A program made the position numbers and the translations under genes. Shown in pieces: positions 46,877 through 55,066 of a DNA stretch of 64,000 nt. Position 1 is the stretch's first letter; each line of letters starts with the position of its first letter. The stretch comes from Bradyrhizobium sp. BR13661 (GTDB lineage Bacteria > Pseudomonadota > Alphaproteobacteria > Rhizobiales > Xanthobacteraceae). The stretch is from positions 1-64,000 of the forward strand of contig NZ_JARXWB010000004.1 of assembly GCF_029892425.1 (NCBI RefSeq). Reading direction: 5' to 3'. The notes under the pieces are model-generated. The model was not told where the DNA came from. It worked only from the letters and a program-made list of their open reading frames with translations, and did no database searches.

Positions 46877-47689
46877 CCCTTGCACCCACTGTTCCAGCAT
46901 CTGCAGGCACATGGCGCGGTCGTCGTCCGACGCCTTGGCGAAGGCGCGGTTGTAGTTTTCCTTGATCCAGGTCTCGTCGGTACCGGCGCTGTCACGCGCC
47001 AGCGTCAGCCACATCAGGCCGCGCGCGGCCTGCCGCGGCAGCCGGTCGCCATTGAACAGCATCTGTCCGAGTAGCGCCTGGGCCTCGTGCTGGCCCTTCT
47101 GCGCGGCAAGGCCGAGCCAGCGCGCGCCGTAGCGGAAATCCTCGCGCGAGGCGTCCGGCGTCTTCAGATAGAGCCGGGCGAGATCGTACTGGGCGTCCGC
47201 GTTGCCGAAATAGGAGGCGGCATAGGAGAACATCTCCCGCGCCCTGTCAGGGTCGGCCTTGATCTTCGAGTTCGGGATGCCGGCGAGATAATAGCGGCCG
47301 AGCGCGACGAAGGCGTTGGCCACGACCTGCGCCTGCGGCGCCGACGGGCTGTCCTCGGCATGCGCGTTGGCGATCCGGGTGAAATAGTCGAAGGCGCGGA
47401 CATCGTCCTGGGCGACGCCCTCGCCGCTGGCGTACATGCGGCCGAGCTTCCACTGCGCGATGGGATGACCGCCCTCGGCGGCATATTGCAGCGCGCTGAG
47501 CGAGGCCTCCTGGGTCGCGACCGGCGGCGCCGATTTGCGCGCAGCGCCCGCGGCCCCGGGCAAGGTGGTCACCACCGGGATGGCCGCATCCTTGGTGTTG
47601 ACCGGCGCACCGTCGAAGGCGAGCGCGGGCGTGGCCAGCGCAGTAGCCCCCAACACAAACGCAACGATGGCACGCCTAGATGTCCGCAT
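46862..47689 (-). CDS. exoR: ExoR-like Sel1-repeat periplasmic regulator
   Basis: 275 residues. Signal peptide MRTSRRAIVAFVLGATALAT (cleavage near PALAF). Sel1/TPR repeats: SALQYAAEGGHPIAQWKLGR, MYASGEGVAQDDVRAFDYFT, NAFVALGRYYLAGIPNSKIK, ADPDRAREMFSYAASYFGNA and ARWLGLAAQKGQHEAQALLG. This closely follows Sinorhizobium ExoR, which restrains the ExoS/ChvI two-component system in the periplasm and so controls succinoglycan, motility and acid response. The start overlaps ilvD by 14 bases. The call is strong on pattern; ExoR function here is inferred from the Sinorhizobium protein. Confidence 0.88.
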   Translation of the reverse strand: MRTSRRAIVAFVLGATALATPALAFDGAPVNTKDAAIPVVTTLPGAAGAARKSAPPVATQEASLSALQYAAEGGHPIAQWKLGRMYASGEGVAQDDVRAFDYFTRIANAHAEDSPSAPQAQVVANAFVALGRYYLAGIPNSKIKADPDRAREMFSYAASYFGNADAQYDLARLYLKTPDASREDFRYGARWLGLAAQKGQHEAQALLGQMLFNGDRLPRQAARGLMWLTLARDSAGTDETWIKENYNRAFAKASDDDRAMCLQMLEQWVQGRREQ

Positions 47690-49400
47690 AGCACTGTTTC
47701 TCGTGCGCGCCGCCCGGATGGGTCACTGCCCCCCCGACCGCTGGTCCAACCTGCTGAGCATATTTCCAGAGCGCGCCCGTCGTGTGGTTGGTCGCGCGAG
47801 CGCTCCATTTGGTCTTGCGCTGGGCAAGCTCCTGGTCGCTCAATTTTACGTTAAGGGTACCGGCGACCGCGTCGATCTCGATGATGTCGCCATCCTGCAA
47901 CAGTGCGATCGGACCGCCGATGGCCGCCTCGGGGCCGACATGGCCGATGCAGAAGCCGCGGGTGGCGCCGGAGAAGCGGCCGTCGGTGATGAGCGCAATC
48001 TTGCCGCCCATGCCCTGGCCGGTCAGCGCCGCGGTGGTCTGAAGCATTTCCCGCATGCCGGGGCCGCCCTTGGGGCCCTCATAGCGGATCACGATGACCT
48101 CGCCTTCGCGGTAGGTGCGGTTCTGGACGGCCTCGAAGGCGTCCTCTTCCCGGTCGAAGCAGCGCGCCGGACCGGTGAACCTCAGATTGGACATTCCCGC
48201 GACTTTCACGATCGCACCTTCTGGCGCCAAATTGCCCTTCAGACCGACCACACCACCGGTCACGGTGATGGGCTTGTCAGCCGGGTGCACCACGTCCTGG
48301 TGCGGATTCCATTTCACGCTTTTGAGGTTTTCGGCGATCGTTCGACCGGTGACCGTAATGCAGTCGCCGTGGAGAAATCCGTTGTCGAGCAGCGTCTTCA
48401 TCAGAAGCGGTATGCCACCTACTTCAAACATGTCTTTGGCGACATAACGGCCACCCGGCTTCAAATCCGCGACATAAGGTGTCTTTTTGAAGATTTCGGC
48501 AACATCGAACAGGTCGAACTTGATGCCGCACTCATGCGCGATCGCCGGCAGGTGCAGCGCAGCATTGGTCGAACCGCCTGACGCAGCGACCACAGCGGCG
48601 GCATTCTCCAATGCCTTGCGCGTGACGATGTCGCGCGGCCGGATGTTTTGGGCGATCAGCTCCATCACCTTCTCGCCCGCGGTCATGCAGAAGGCGTCGC
48701 GGATTTCATACGGTGCCGGAGCACCGGCCGAGTAAGGCAGCGCAAGACCAATAGCTTCCGAGACGGTCGCCATGGTGTTGGCGGTGAACTGCGCACCGCA
48801 GGCGCCCGCCGAAGGGCACGCCACGCGCTCGATTTCATCGAGGTCCTCGTCCGACATCGCGCCGACCGAGTGCTTGCCGACGGCCTCGAACATGTCCTGC
48901 ACGGTGACCTGCTGCCCACGGAAATTGCCGGGGAGGATCGAGCCGCCATAGATGAAGATCGAGGGCACGTTGAGACGGACCATCGCCATCATCATGCCCG
49001 GCAGCGACTTGTCGCAGCCGGCGAGCCCAACGAGCGCATCGTAGGCGTGGCCGCGCACGGTCAGCTCGACGGAATCGGCGATACATTCGCGCGACGGCAG
49101 CGACGAGCGCATGCCGTCATGGCCCATGGCGATGCCGTCGGTGACGGTGATGGTGCAGAACTCGCGCGGCGTGCCGCCGCCGGAGGCGACGCCCTTCTTC
49201 ACCGCCTGCGCCTGGCGCATCAAGGCGATGTTGCAGGGCGCGGCCTCGTTCCAGCACGAGGCAACGCCGACGAAGGGTTGATGGATCTGCTCGGTGGTCA
49301 GACCCATGGCGTAGAAGTAGGAGCGATGGGGCGCACGCGCAGGGCCTTCCGTCACGTGACGGCTCGGCAGCCTCTGCTTGATGTTGGTCTTGGCGTCCAT
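47676..49400 (-). CDS. ilvD: Dihydroxy-acid dehydratase
   Basis: 574 residues. Fe-S dehydratase of branched-chain amino acid synthesis. Fe-S/active-site motifs: GLAGCDKSLPGMMMAMVRLN, RVACPSAGACGAQFTANTMA, SGGSTNAALHLPAIAH and DGRFSGATRGFCIGHVGPEA. Length and motifs are normal. It ends within the exoR-like gene (overlap 14 bases). Upstream, 49401-49803 carries no gene and should hold its promoter. Confidence 0.97.
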   Translation of the reverse strand: MDAKTNIKQRLPSRHVTEGPARAPHRSYFYAMGLTTEQIHQPFVGVASCWNEAAPCNIALMRQAQAVKKGVASGGGTPREFCTITVTDGIAMGHDGMRSSLPSRECIADSVELTVRGHAYDALVGLAGCDKSLPGMMMAMVRLNVPSIFIYGGSILPGNFRGQQVTVQDMFEAVGKHSVGAMSDEDLDEIERVACPSAGACGAQFTANTMATVSEAIGLALPYSAGAPAPYEIRDAFCMTAGEKVMELIAQNIRPRDIVTRKALENAAAVVAASGGSTNAALHLPAIAHECGIKFDLFDVAEIFKKTPYVADLKPGGRYVAKDMFEVGGIPLLMKTLLDNGFLHGDCITVTGRTIAENLKSVKWNPHQDVVHPADKPITVTGGVVGLKGNLAPEGAIVKVAGMSNLRFTGPARCFDREEDAFEAVQNRTYREGEVIVIRYEGPKGGPGMREMLQTTAALTGQGMGGKIALITDGRFSGATRGFCIGHVGPEAAIGGPIALLQDGDIIEIDAVAGTLNVKLSDQELAQRKTKWSARATNHTTGALWKYAQQVGPAVGGAVTHPGGAHEKQCYADI

Positions 49401-49803
49401 CGCGACCAGTTTCCTTGGCTAACCCTTTTCAGTTCAGGAACATCAGACCCAAGATTTGAATCGACCTTGGCACTTCCTGAAGCCTGCGACCGGGCCAGCC
49501 AGCCCTCAAACATTTGAATGATTTTATTCATGTTCAGCTGTGGCTAAAAAGCGGCGCCGATGCGAACGGACCGCGATATCTGTGAGATCGCACGGGAATG
49601 TTGCCCGGAAAGCACGATCGTTACCGGGAAGACACGGATCTGCTTACTGCGATACCCTCGCGAATGTGACAGTTCACAACCTTTGATTTCACATTGCGGC
49701 GCGCGCCCGCTGTCGCGGCATGGCGCAGATCTGCGAGTCGGCGTTCGTCGCGTGCGCAGGAAGCTGCACCGCGATCGTCATCGCGAGGGCGACCAAGCGT
49801 GTC
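49401..49803. other. Intergenic region upstream of ilvD and rcnR
   Basis: No credible coding frame; the longer open frames are Arg/Cys-rich and lack ribosome sites. It carries the promoter of ilvD (minus) on the left and ends at the rcnR promoter on the right. I see no attenuator-like leader peptide or recognisable riboswitch. Confidence 0.45.
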
Positions 49804-49832
49804 TTGACTGATATAGGGTACCCCCCTATCTT
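49804..49832 (+). promoter_or_regulatory. rcnR promoter with metal-sensor operator in the spacer
   Basis: TTGACT (49804-49809), a 17-base spacer and TATCTT (49827-49832) make a good sigma-70 type promoter. The spacer contains ATAGGGTACCCCCCTAT (49813-49829), a dyad centred on a run of C/G like the TA-G6-TA sites of the RcnR/CsoR family. Bound regulator would cover both promoter boxes. Transcription should begin near 49839, the rcnR start. Confidence 0.72.
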
Positions 49833-49838
49833 ATGATC

Positions 49839-50117
49839 ATGTCGCACACGATCAAGCACAAGTCGAAGCTCATCGGCCGCGTCCGCCGCATCAAGGGTCA
49901 GCTCGAGGCCGTCGAGCGTGCGCTCGAGTCGGAGATCGGTTGCGCCGATGTGCTGATGCTGGTGGCCTCGGTGAAAGGCGCGATCAGCGGCCTCACCACC
50001 GAGCTGCTGGAAGACCACATCCGCCATCATGTCGTGGATCCCGCGCACGAAAAGGATCCGGAGAAGGCCAAGGGCGCCGCCGACCTCATCGACGTCGTCC
50101 GAACCTATTTGAAGTGA
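49839..50117 (+). CDS. rcnR: RcnR-type nickel/cobalt-responsive repressor
   Basis: 92 residues from ATG 49839, which puts His3 in place. The four-helix CsoR/RcnR fold is complete: GRVRRIKGQLEAVERALES, EIGCADVLMLVASVKGAISG, LEDHIRHHVVDPAHEK. Metal positions match RcnR: His3, Cys35, His60 and His64; FrmR-type proteins have Glu at position 64. This, and the exporter gene 5 bases downstream, supports Ni/Co sensing. The ATG coincides with the predicted transcription start, so the mRNA may be leaderless; an upstream ATG at 49833 lies inside or beside the -10 box. Confidence 0.9.
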   Translation: MSHTIKHKSKLIGRVRRIKGQLEAVERALESEIGCADVLMLVASVKGAISGLTTELLEDHIRHHVVDPAHEKDPEKAKGAADLIDVVRTYLK

Positions 50118-50122
50118 ACGCG

Positions 50123-51187
50123 ATGACCGACCTGTCTCACCTGCTCCAGCAGAGCAGCGCACACGCATGGCTGTTCGTGCCCAGCGCCATCCTTCTGGGG
50201 GCGCTGCATGGGCTCGAGCCCGGCCATTCCAAGACGATGATGGCCGCGTTCATCATTGCCGTCAGGGGCACCGTGCTCCAGGCCGTGCTGCTCGGCCTGT
50301 CGGCGACCATCTCCCACACCGCCATCGTCTGGGCGGTCGCGCTCGCGGGGCTCCATTTCGGCCAGGAATTGTCAGGCGAACGCAGCGAGGCCTGGCTGCA
50401 ACTGACGTCTGCCGTCATCATCGTCGGTATCGCCGGCTGGATGGTCTGGCGCACCTGGCGCGATCAGAACCACGACGACGATCATCACCACCACCATGAC
50501 GAGCCGCAATCGATCTCGCTGGCCGGCTCGCAACTCTTGCTGGACGTGTTCGAAGACGGCGTGCCGCCGCGCTGGCGGATCCGGAGCGAGACCAATGCGC
50601 TTCCCGCTGCCGGCGACATCGAGGTGACCACGATCCGTGAGGGCGGCTCGGAACAGAAATTCGCGTTCGCCGCGCGCGACGGATACCTCGAGAGCATCGA
50701 GGAGATCCCCGAGCCGCACGCATTCAAGGCGCGCGTCGCACTTGCCGGCGACTCCACCGAACTGCTGTTCGAAGAGCACGAACACGACCACATCGATCTC
50801 GGCGACGAGGACGACGCGCATGCGCGCGCCCACGCCGCCGACATCCGCAAGCGCTTTGCAGGGCGCACCGTCACAACGACGCAGATCGTGCTGTTCGGTC
50901 TCACGGGCGGGCTGATCCCCTGCCCCGCCGCGATTACCGTGCTGCTGCTCTGCATCCAGCTGAAGCAGTTCAGCCTCGGTTTCGTCCTGGTGCTGTCTTT
51001 CGGCATCGGGCTCGCGATCACGATGGTCTCGGCCGGCGTTCTCGCCGCACTCAGCCTGCGGCATGTCGAGCGCCACTGGAGCGGCTTCAGCCGCTACGCC
51101 CACCGCGCGCCTTATGTATCGGCGGCCTTGATAGTCTTCGTCGGCCTCTACACCGGCTGGACCGGGCTGCATGCACTGATGACGTGA
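50123..51187 (+). CDS. rcnA: RcnA/NicO-type nickel/cobalt exporter
   Basis: 354 residues. Six or seven membrane segments in two halves: the first half has the NicO signature GALHGLEPGHSKTMMAAFII and an extra-long central part from ~125 to ~235 with a His-rich block (HDDDHHHHHDEP) and acidic/His clusters (EEHEHDHIDLGDEDDAHARA) likely to bind metal; the second half has GLTGGLIPCPAAITVLLLC. It starts 5 bases after rcnR, so both are transcribed together. Export of excess Ni2+/Co2+ is the known job of the family. Confidence 0.9.
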   Translation: MTDLSHLLQQSSAHAWLFVPSAILLGALHGLEPGHSKTMMAAFIIAVRGTVLQAVLLGLSATISHTAIVWAVALAGLHFGQELSGERSEAWLQLTSAVIIVGIAGWMVWRTWRDQNHDDDHHHHHDEPQSISLAGSQLLLDVFEDGVPPRWRIRSETNALPAAGDIEVTTIREGGSEQKFAFAARDGYLESIEEIPEPHAFKARVALAGDSTELLFEEHEHDHIDLGDEDDAHARAHAADIRKRFAGRTVTTTQIVLFGLTGGLIPCPAAITVLLLCIQLKQFSLGFVLVLSFGIGLAITMVSAGVLAALSLRHVERHWSGFSRYAHRAPYVSAALIVFVGLYTGWTGLHALMT

Positions 51188-51301
51188 GTCAGCTTGCGAT
51201 TTCCGGACGATCCCGCATAGAATGCAGCGGTGGGGACAAAGCAGACTCCCCGTGAGACTTCGGTCCAAGTCTGCGCAGCACGCAATTCGTGGAGCTTGCG
51301 C

Positions 51302-52360
51302 ATGGACACAAAATCCCCTCATCGATATTCCGTAGCCATTGTTTCGCGGGGCGACGCCGACGCGCGCCGCGATGCCACCCCCCAGAACAGCCGTTTCGTT
51401 CGCGTCTTCGAAGCGCTTGCCGCTGCCGGCATCAAAGCGCAGCCGGCCATCTATGACGAAAGCTTCGCCAATGTGGTCCGCGAGCAATTGCTTGCTGTCG
51501 ACGGCGTGCTGGTGTGGGTCGATCCGATCCACCAGGGCAAGACGCGAGCCGGGCTCGATGCTCTGTTACGCGACGTCGCCGCGCGCGGCCCGTGGGTGAG
51601 CGCGCATCCTGACGTCATCCTGAAGATGGGCGTCAAGGAGGTGCTCTACCGAACGCGGCATCTCGGTTGGGGGGCAGATACCCATCGCTATGACACCGCC
51701 GCCGCCTTTGCGGCGGAATTCCCACAGAGGCTGCGCGCGGGCGGCCCGCGCGTGCTCAAGCAGAATCGCGGCAATGGCGGCCAGGGCGTCTGGAAGGTCG
51801 AGACGCTGACGGACACGATCCCGACGGTTCGCGTGCTCCATGCGTTGCGCGGCAGCCTTCCCGAAGAGATGCCGCTCGATGCCTTCATCGCACGGTGCGA
51901 GCCGTATTTCGGCTGGGGCGGCTGCATCATCGATCAGCCGTTTCAACCGCGCCTGCCCGACGGCATGATCCGCTGCTACATGAGCGGCGCCAAAGTCGCG
52001 GGCTTCGGGCACCAATTGATCAAGGCCCTGATCCCACCGCCACCGGGCGGGCCGGATGCGCCCAAGGCGCAGCCGGGGCCGCGGATCATGCACGGCCCCG
52101 ACGCGCCGCAATTCCAGGCGCTGCGGCGGCAGATGGAGGACGAATGGACGCCGCAGATGATGGAGCTGCTGGCTATCAACGAGGCGTCGCTGCCGGTGAT
52201 CTGGGACGCGGATTTCCTGTTCGGGCCGCGCAACCCTGCCGGCGCTGATACCTACGTTCTCTGCGAGATCAACGCGAGCTCGTGCTTTGCGATTCCCGAT
52301 GAAGCGCCGGCGGCGATCGCACGGACGGTCAGCGAGCGATTCGTGGGGGCGAGCCGCTAG
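51302..52360 (+). CDS. ATP-grasp-like protein, Cj0069 family
   Basis: 352 residues from ATG 51302, with GGAG 8 bases upstream. The pattern (RVLKQNRGNGGQGVWKVETL, PYFGWGGCIIDQPFQPRLPD, YVLCEINASSCFAIPDEAPA, plus MSGAKVAGFGHQLIKALIPP) resembles ATP-grasp enzymes and the Cj0069-type family. The Asn in CEINASS and the preceding Asp/Glu pattern suit metal/ATP binding. No substrate is known. It sits between the Ni/Co exporter operon and the cobalt-uptake genes, and its 3' end overlaps cbtA by 4 bases in convergent orientation. Confidence 0.7.
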   Translation: MDTKSPHRYSVAIVSRGDADARRDATPQNSRFVRVFEALAAAGIKAQPAIYDESFANVVREQLLAVDGVLVWVDPIHQGKTRAGLDALLRDVAARGPWVSAHPDVILKMGVKEVLYRTRHLGWGADTHRYDTAAAFAAEFPQRLRAGGPRVLKQNRGNGGQGVWKVETLTDTIPTVRVLHALRGSLPEEMPLDAFIARCEPYFGWGGCIIDQPFQPRLPDGMIRCYMSGAKVAGFGHQLIKALIPPPPGGPDAPKAQPGPRIMHGPDAPQFQALRRQMEDEWTPQMMELLAINEASLPVIWDADFLFGPRNPAGADTYVLCEINASSCFAIPDEAPAAIARTVSERFVGASR

Positions 52361-53145
52361 ACGGTCGCGCCACGATCAAAGCGTGCGAACACTGCGCTCG
52401 TGAGGCCGCCGAGCAAAGTCCAGAACACCAGGCTCGTCACCGTCACCGCGGTGACGAACTGGTGCGTCAGCGATGACGGCACGTTGGTCTCGATAGTGGC
52501 GAGATCGGGCGCACCGATCAAATGCGGCAGGGTCAGCAAAATCACGCCTGCGATCGCCGCCGGCACCGTGCGGCGGAAGACGATCATGGCAAGCCCGCCT
52601 GATGTCGCCAGCACGGCGGCCAGCCACCAGATCTGGCGCGACACAAGCGGCGCGGCCGGCACGCCCGGCAGCTCGGGCGGCAGGCCGAGGCCCGGCGCAA
52701 GGGTGAAGACGGCAAAGCCCGCCAGGCCCCACAGCAGGCCCTCGTGCCAGGACACGCTCGCCCCGGTGGCGCCGCTGCGCACCGCGAAGAAGCCGGCCAG
52801 CAGAAGCGCGAAGCCGATCGCGGTCAGGATGTTGGCGGCGGCCGTGTAGGCGTTGCGCTCAAACCCGTCGCGCGGCTCCCAGGCGCCATGATCGTGGTCG
52901 CCGGCGCCATGATCGCGAGCAGTATGATCGTGAGCGGCATGGTCGTGGTCTGCGTGATCATGCCCGCCAGCCGCCGGCTGCGCCGCGACCGGCGCGTCAT
53001 GCTGGTGCGACTCGGCCGCCTTCTCGAACACTTCCGCCTTCAGAATCAAAGGGACGGTACCGAACTGCTGAACGACGGTGACGACGAGACCGACGATGAA
53101 GCCCGATATGACCGAGGCGAAGACGATCGCGCGAAACGTGCTCAT
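52357..53145 (-). CDS. cbtA: CbtA family cobalt uptake protein
   Basis: 262 residues from ATG 53145. About five membrane segments with a periplasmic His/Asp-rich block (HDHADHDHAAHDHTARDHGA) suited to binding metal. FRAIVFASVISGFIVGLVVT, EGLLWGLAGFAVFTLAPGLG and LPPELPGVPAA match the CbtA family, the predicted membrane part of a cobalt transporter, usually under a B12 riboswitch. No B12 riboswitch is seen here; it follows cbtB by 10 bases. Confidence 0.88.
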   Translation of the reverse strand: MSTFRAIVFASVISGFIVGLVVTVVQQFGTVPLILKAEVFEKAAESHQHDAPVAAQPAAGGHDHADHDHAAHDHTARDHGAGDHDHGAWEPRDGFERNAYTAAANILTAIGFALLLAGFFAVRSGATGASVSWHEGLLWGLAGFAVFTLAPGLGLPPELPGVPAAPLVSRQIWWLAAVLATSGGLAMIVFRRTVPAAIAGVILLTLPHLIGAPDLATIETNVPSSLTHQFVTAVTVTSLVFWTLLGGLTSAVFARFDRGATV

Positions 53146-53155
53146 GCCTTCGAGG

Positions 53156-53356
53156 TTAGTGGCAGGGGAACGCGTTCGAGTGGCGCACGTCGTGGGCGGC
53201 ATTGTGGACGACGTCGATATGGGAGAAGCCGACCATGCCGACGACGAACAGGCCGAGCACCATGGCCATCACGGCCTGCGACAGCCGTCCCACCTGCCCG
53301 GCGGCGACCGGAAGCGTGACCTGGGTCTGGGCGCTGGCGAGCTGGGACTGGCTCAT
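53156..53356 (-). CDS. cbtB: CbtB family cobalt uptake protein
   Basis: 66 residues; one membrane segment (MAMVLGLFVVGMVGFSHI) followed by the CbtB signature HIDVVHNAAHDVRHSNAFPCH with several histidines at the C-terminus, a likely metal site. It pairs with cbtA downstream (10 bases) and begins 3 bases after the end of the DUF1488 gene, so it is part of the larger transcription unit. Confidence 0.88.
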   Translation of the reverse strand: MSQSQLASAQTQVTLPVAAGQVGRLSQAVMAMVLGLFVVGMVGFSHIDVVHNAAHDVRHSNAFPCH

Positions 53357-53359
53357 GGT

Positions 53360-53650
53360 CTATTCTCCATTGGCGATTTGCGCGTCTTCTAGCAGCTTCC
53401 GGGCGATATCGCGACTGGTAAGATGCAGGCTTGTCCCCGGCAAAATGTCCTTGCGGGCGATCTTGGCGGCGGCGGCCGCTCGAAAGGCGGCTTCAAAGCG
53501 CCGGAAATGGCCGAGGCAGGCCTCCGGCGTGGGCTCGGCGCCAAGCAGCGTCCGGAATGCGCCCCTGTGCACGGCACAGATCGCGCCGTGGCCGATCAGG
53601 GGAAACACCAGCGACGAGATGTCGTCGCGCCATTCGGCTTCGCTGCTCAA
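53360..53650 (-). CDS. DUF1488-like protein
   Basis: 96 residues. The start is a TTG at 53650 that overlaps the stop codon of the cytochrome b561 gene (TTGA); GGGGAACG is 12 bases before. The pattern LVFPLIGHGAICAVHRGAFR, EPTPEACLGHFRRFEAAFRA, AAAAKIARKDILPGTSLHLT resembles DUF1488 proteins (about 85-100 residues), of unknown function. The assignment is moderate. The TTG is the only reasonable start; the frame continues far upstream inside the cytochrome gene but without a start. Confidence 0.6.
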   Translation of the reverse strand: MSSEAEWRDDISSLVFPLIGHGAICAVHRGAFRTLLGAEPTPEACLGHFRRFEAAFRAAAAAKIARKDILPGTSLHLTSRDIARKLLEDAQIANGE

Positions 53651-54207
53651 CCTGCGTCGTTCCCCGATCGCGGCCACATCCGCGCCAATGTTCCATCGCG
53701 CACGACAACGGCGTGCCAGAACGTCGCCGCGATGTGGAGCGCCACGACGGCATAGACGAACCACGCCAGCGTGTCGTGCGCAATCTCGCCGGCATGCGCG
53801 ATCTCCGGATTGTCGATCACCAGGCGCGGCCAGCTGAACGTCCAGAAATATTTCAGCGAGTAGCCGCCGGCTGCCGAGAACGCGTAGCCGGTGAGCGGCA
53901 TCGCGAACAGGATGAGATAGAGCGCGACATGATTGAGCCGTGCCGCGAAGCGTACCAGCGCCCCGAACGACGACGGCTCCGGCGGCGCCTTCGTCGCGGC
54001 GCGCACCATCAGCCGCAGCACCGACAGGAACAGCAGCGTCATGCCGAGCGATTTGTGCACCTCCAGCAGCTCGCGGCGCGGCGACGTGCCCGGCGGCTGA
54101 AGTCCGCAATAGAAACCGATCAGCATGGCGATGATGAAGAGCACCGCTGTCGCCCAGTGAATCCTGCGCAGCAGCGGTGCATAGGCCGTCGACACTTCCA
54201 AGGACAT
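53647..54207 (-). CDS. Cytochrome b561 family protein
   Basis: 186 residues, four membrane helices. Haem ligand His residues: LRRIHWATAVLF, LEVHKSLGMTLLF, FAARLNHVALYLI and VALHIAATFWHAVVV. Similar to the bacterial b561 group that includes CybB, a superoxide:ubiquinone oxidoreductase; the specific role is unknown. ATG 54207 overlaps the FAH gene stop. The DUF1488 gene starts inside its stop codon. Confidence 0.9.
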   Translation of the reverse strand: MSLEVSTAYAPLLRRIHWATAVLFIIAMLIGFYCGLQPPGTSPRRELLEVHKSLGMTLLFLSVLRLMVRAATKAPPEPSSFGALVRFAARLNHVALYLILFAMPLTGYAFSAAGGYSLKYFWTFSWPRLVIDNPEIAHAGEIAHDTLAWFVYAVVALHIAATFWHAVVVRDGTLARMWPRSGNDAG

Positions 54208-55043
54208 CAGGCTTCGTCGGCAATCCCGTTGCGAAGCAGGCCGACCTTCTCGATCTCGACCTCGACGACATCGCCCGCCTTCATCCACAGCGGCGGGGTC
54301 CGCCTGGAGCCGACGCCCCCAGGCGTACCTGTTGCGATGACGTCGCCGGGCTCGATCCGGGTGAACTGCGAGCAATATTCGATCTGCCGCGGGATATCGA
54401 AGATCATCTGGTCGATGGTGGTGTCCTGCACCACCTCGCCGTTGAGCCGGGTCTGCAGCCGCAGCGGACCGACATCGCCCACCTCGTCCGGCGTCACCAG
54501 ATACGGGCCGAAGCCGCCGGTCGCCGGAAAATTCTTGCCGGGCGTGAACTGGTGGGTGTGACGCTGATAGTCGCGCACGCTGCCCTCGTTGTAGCAGGCA
54601 TAGCCGGCGATATGGCCCCAGGCTTCGCTGCGCGCAATGTAGCGGCCGGGCTTGCCGATCACGATCGCGAGCTCGCCTTCGAAATCGAGATGGGTCGAGA
54701 CCTTCGGGCGGATGATATCGGTGAGATGCCCGGTCTGGCTGTTGGCGAAGCGGCCGAACACGGTGGGATTCTCGACCTCGGTGCGGCCGGTCTCCTTGCG
54801 ATGGTTCTCGTAGTTCAAGCCGATGCAGAGGATCTTGTCGGGGTTCGGGATGACAGGCAGGAATTTGATCTTCGCCAGCGGCTGACGCTTGGCGCCAGCG
54901 GCGGACCTGGCCGCCTCGGCCAGGCCGCCCGCCGCGATCGCCGATTTCAGGTCGGGGTAGCGATCCCCGAGATCGGCCACGCTGTCGCCGTCCACCAGGC
55001 CCCAGGAGGCGGAATTGTTGAAAACGAAGCTTGCGAATTTCAT
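54207..55043 (-). CDS. Fumarylacetoacetate hydrolase-family protein
   Basis: 278 residues from ATG 55043. FAH fold: KILCIGLNYENHRKETGRTE, HLDFEGELAIVIGKPGRYI (acidic metal ligands), FTPGKNFPATGGFGPYL and GDVIATGTPGGVGSRRTPPL. Members of this family hydrolyse ring-cleavage products (fumarylpyruvate, 2-oxohepta-dienedioate and relatives) or decarboxylate them. With an extradiol-type dioxygenase upstream in the same unit, a late step of an aromatic pathway is likely. Confidence 0.93.
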   Translation of the reverse strand: MKFASFVFNNSASWGLVDGDSVADLGDRYPDLKSAIAAGGLAEAARSAAGAKRQPLAKIKFLPVIPNPDKILCIGLNYENHRKETGRTEVENPTVFGRFANSQTGHLTDIIRPKVSTHLDFEGELAIVIGKPGRYIARSEAWGHIAGYACYNEGSVRDYQRHTHQFTPGKNFPATGGFGPYLVTPDEVGDVGPLRLQTRLNGEVVQDTTIDQMIFDIPRQIEYCSQFTRIEPGDVIATGTPGGVGSRRTPPLWMKAGDVVEVEIEKVGLLRNGIADEA

Positions 55044-55066
55044 GTGGTGTCCTTGAGATAGGCCGA

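Noticed and set aside
50485..50520. CAC/CAT-rich run in rcnA that resembles a microsatellite
   Set aside because: It encodes the His-rich metal-binding loop expected in RcnA.
53143..53660. Possible B12 riboswitch before cbtB
   Set aside because: cbtB begins 3 bases after the DUF1488-like gene and there is no noncoding leader; no B12-box pattern was seen.
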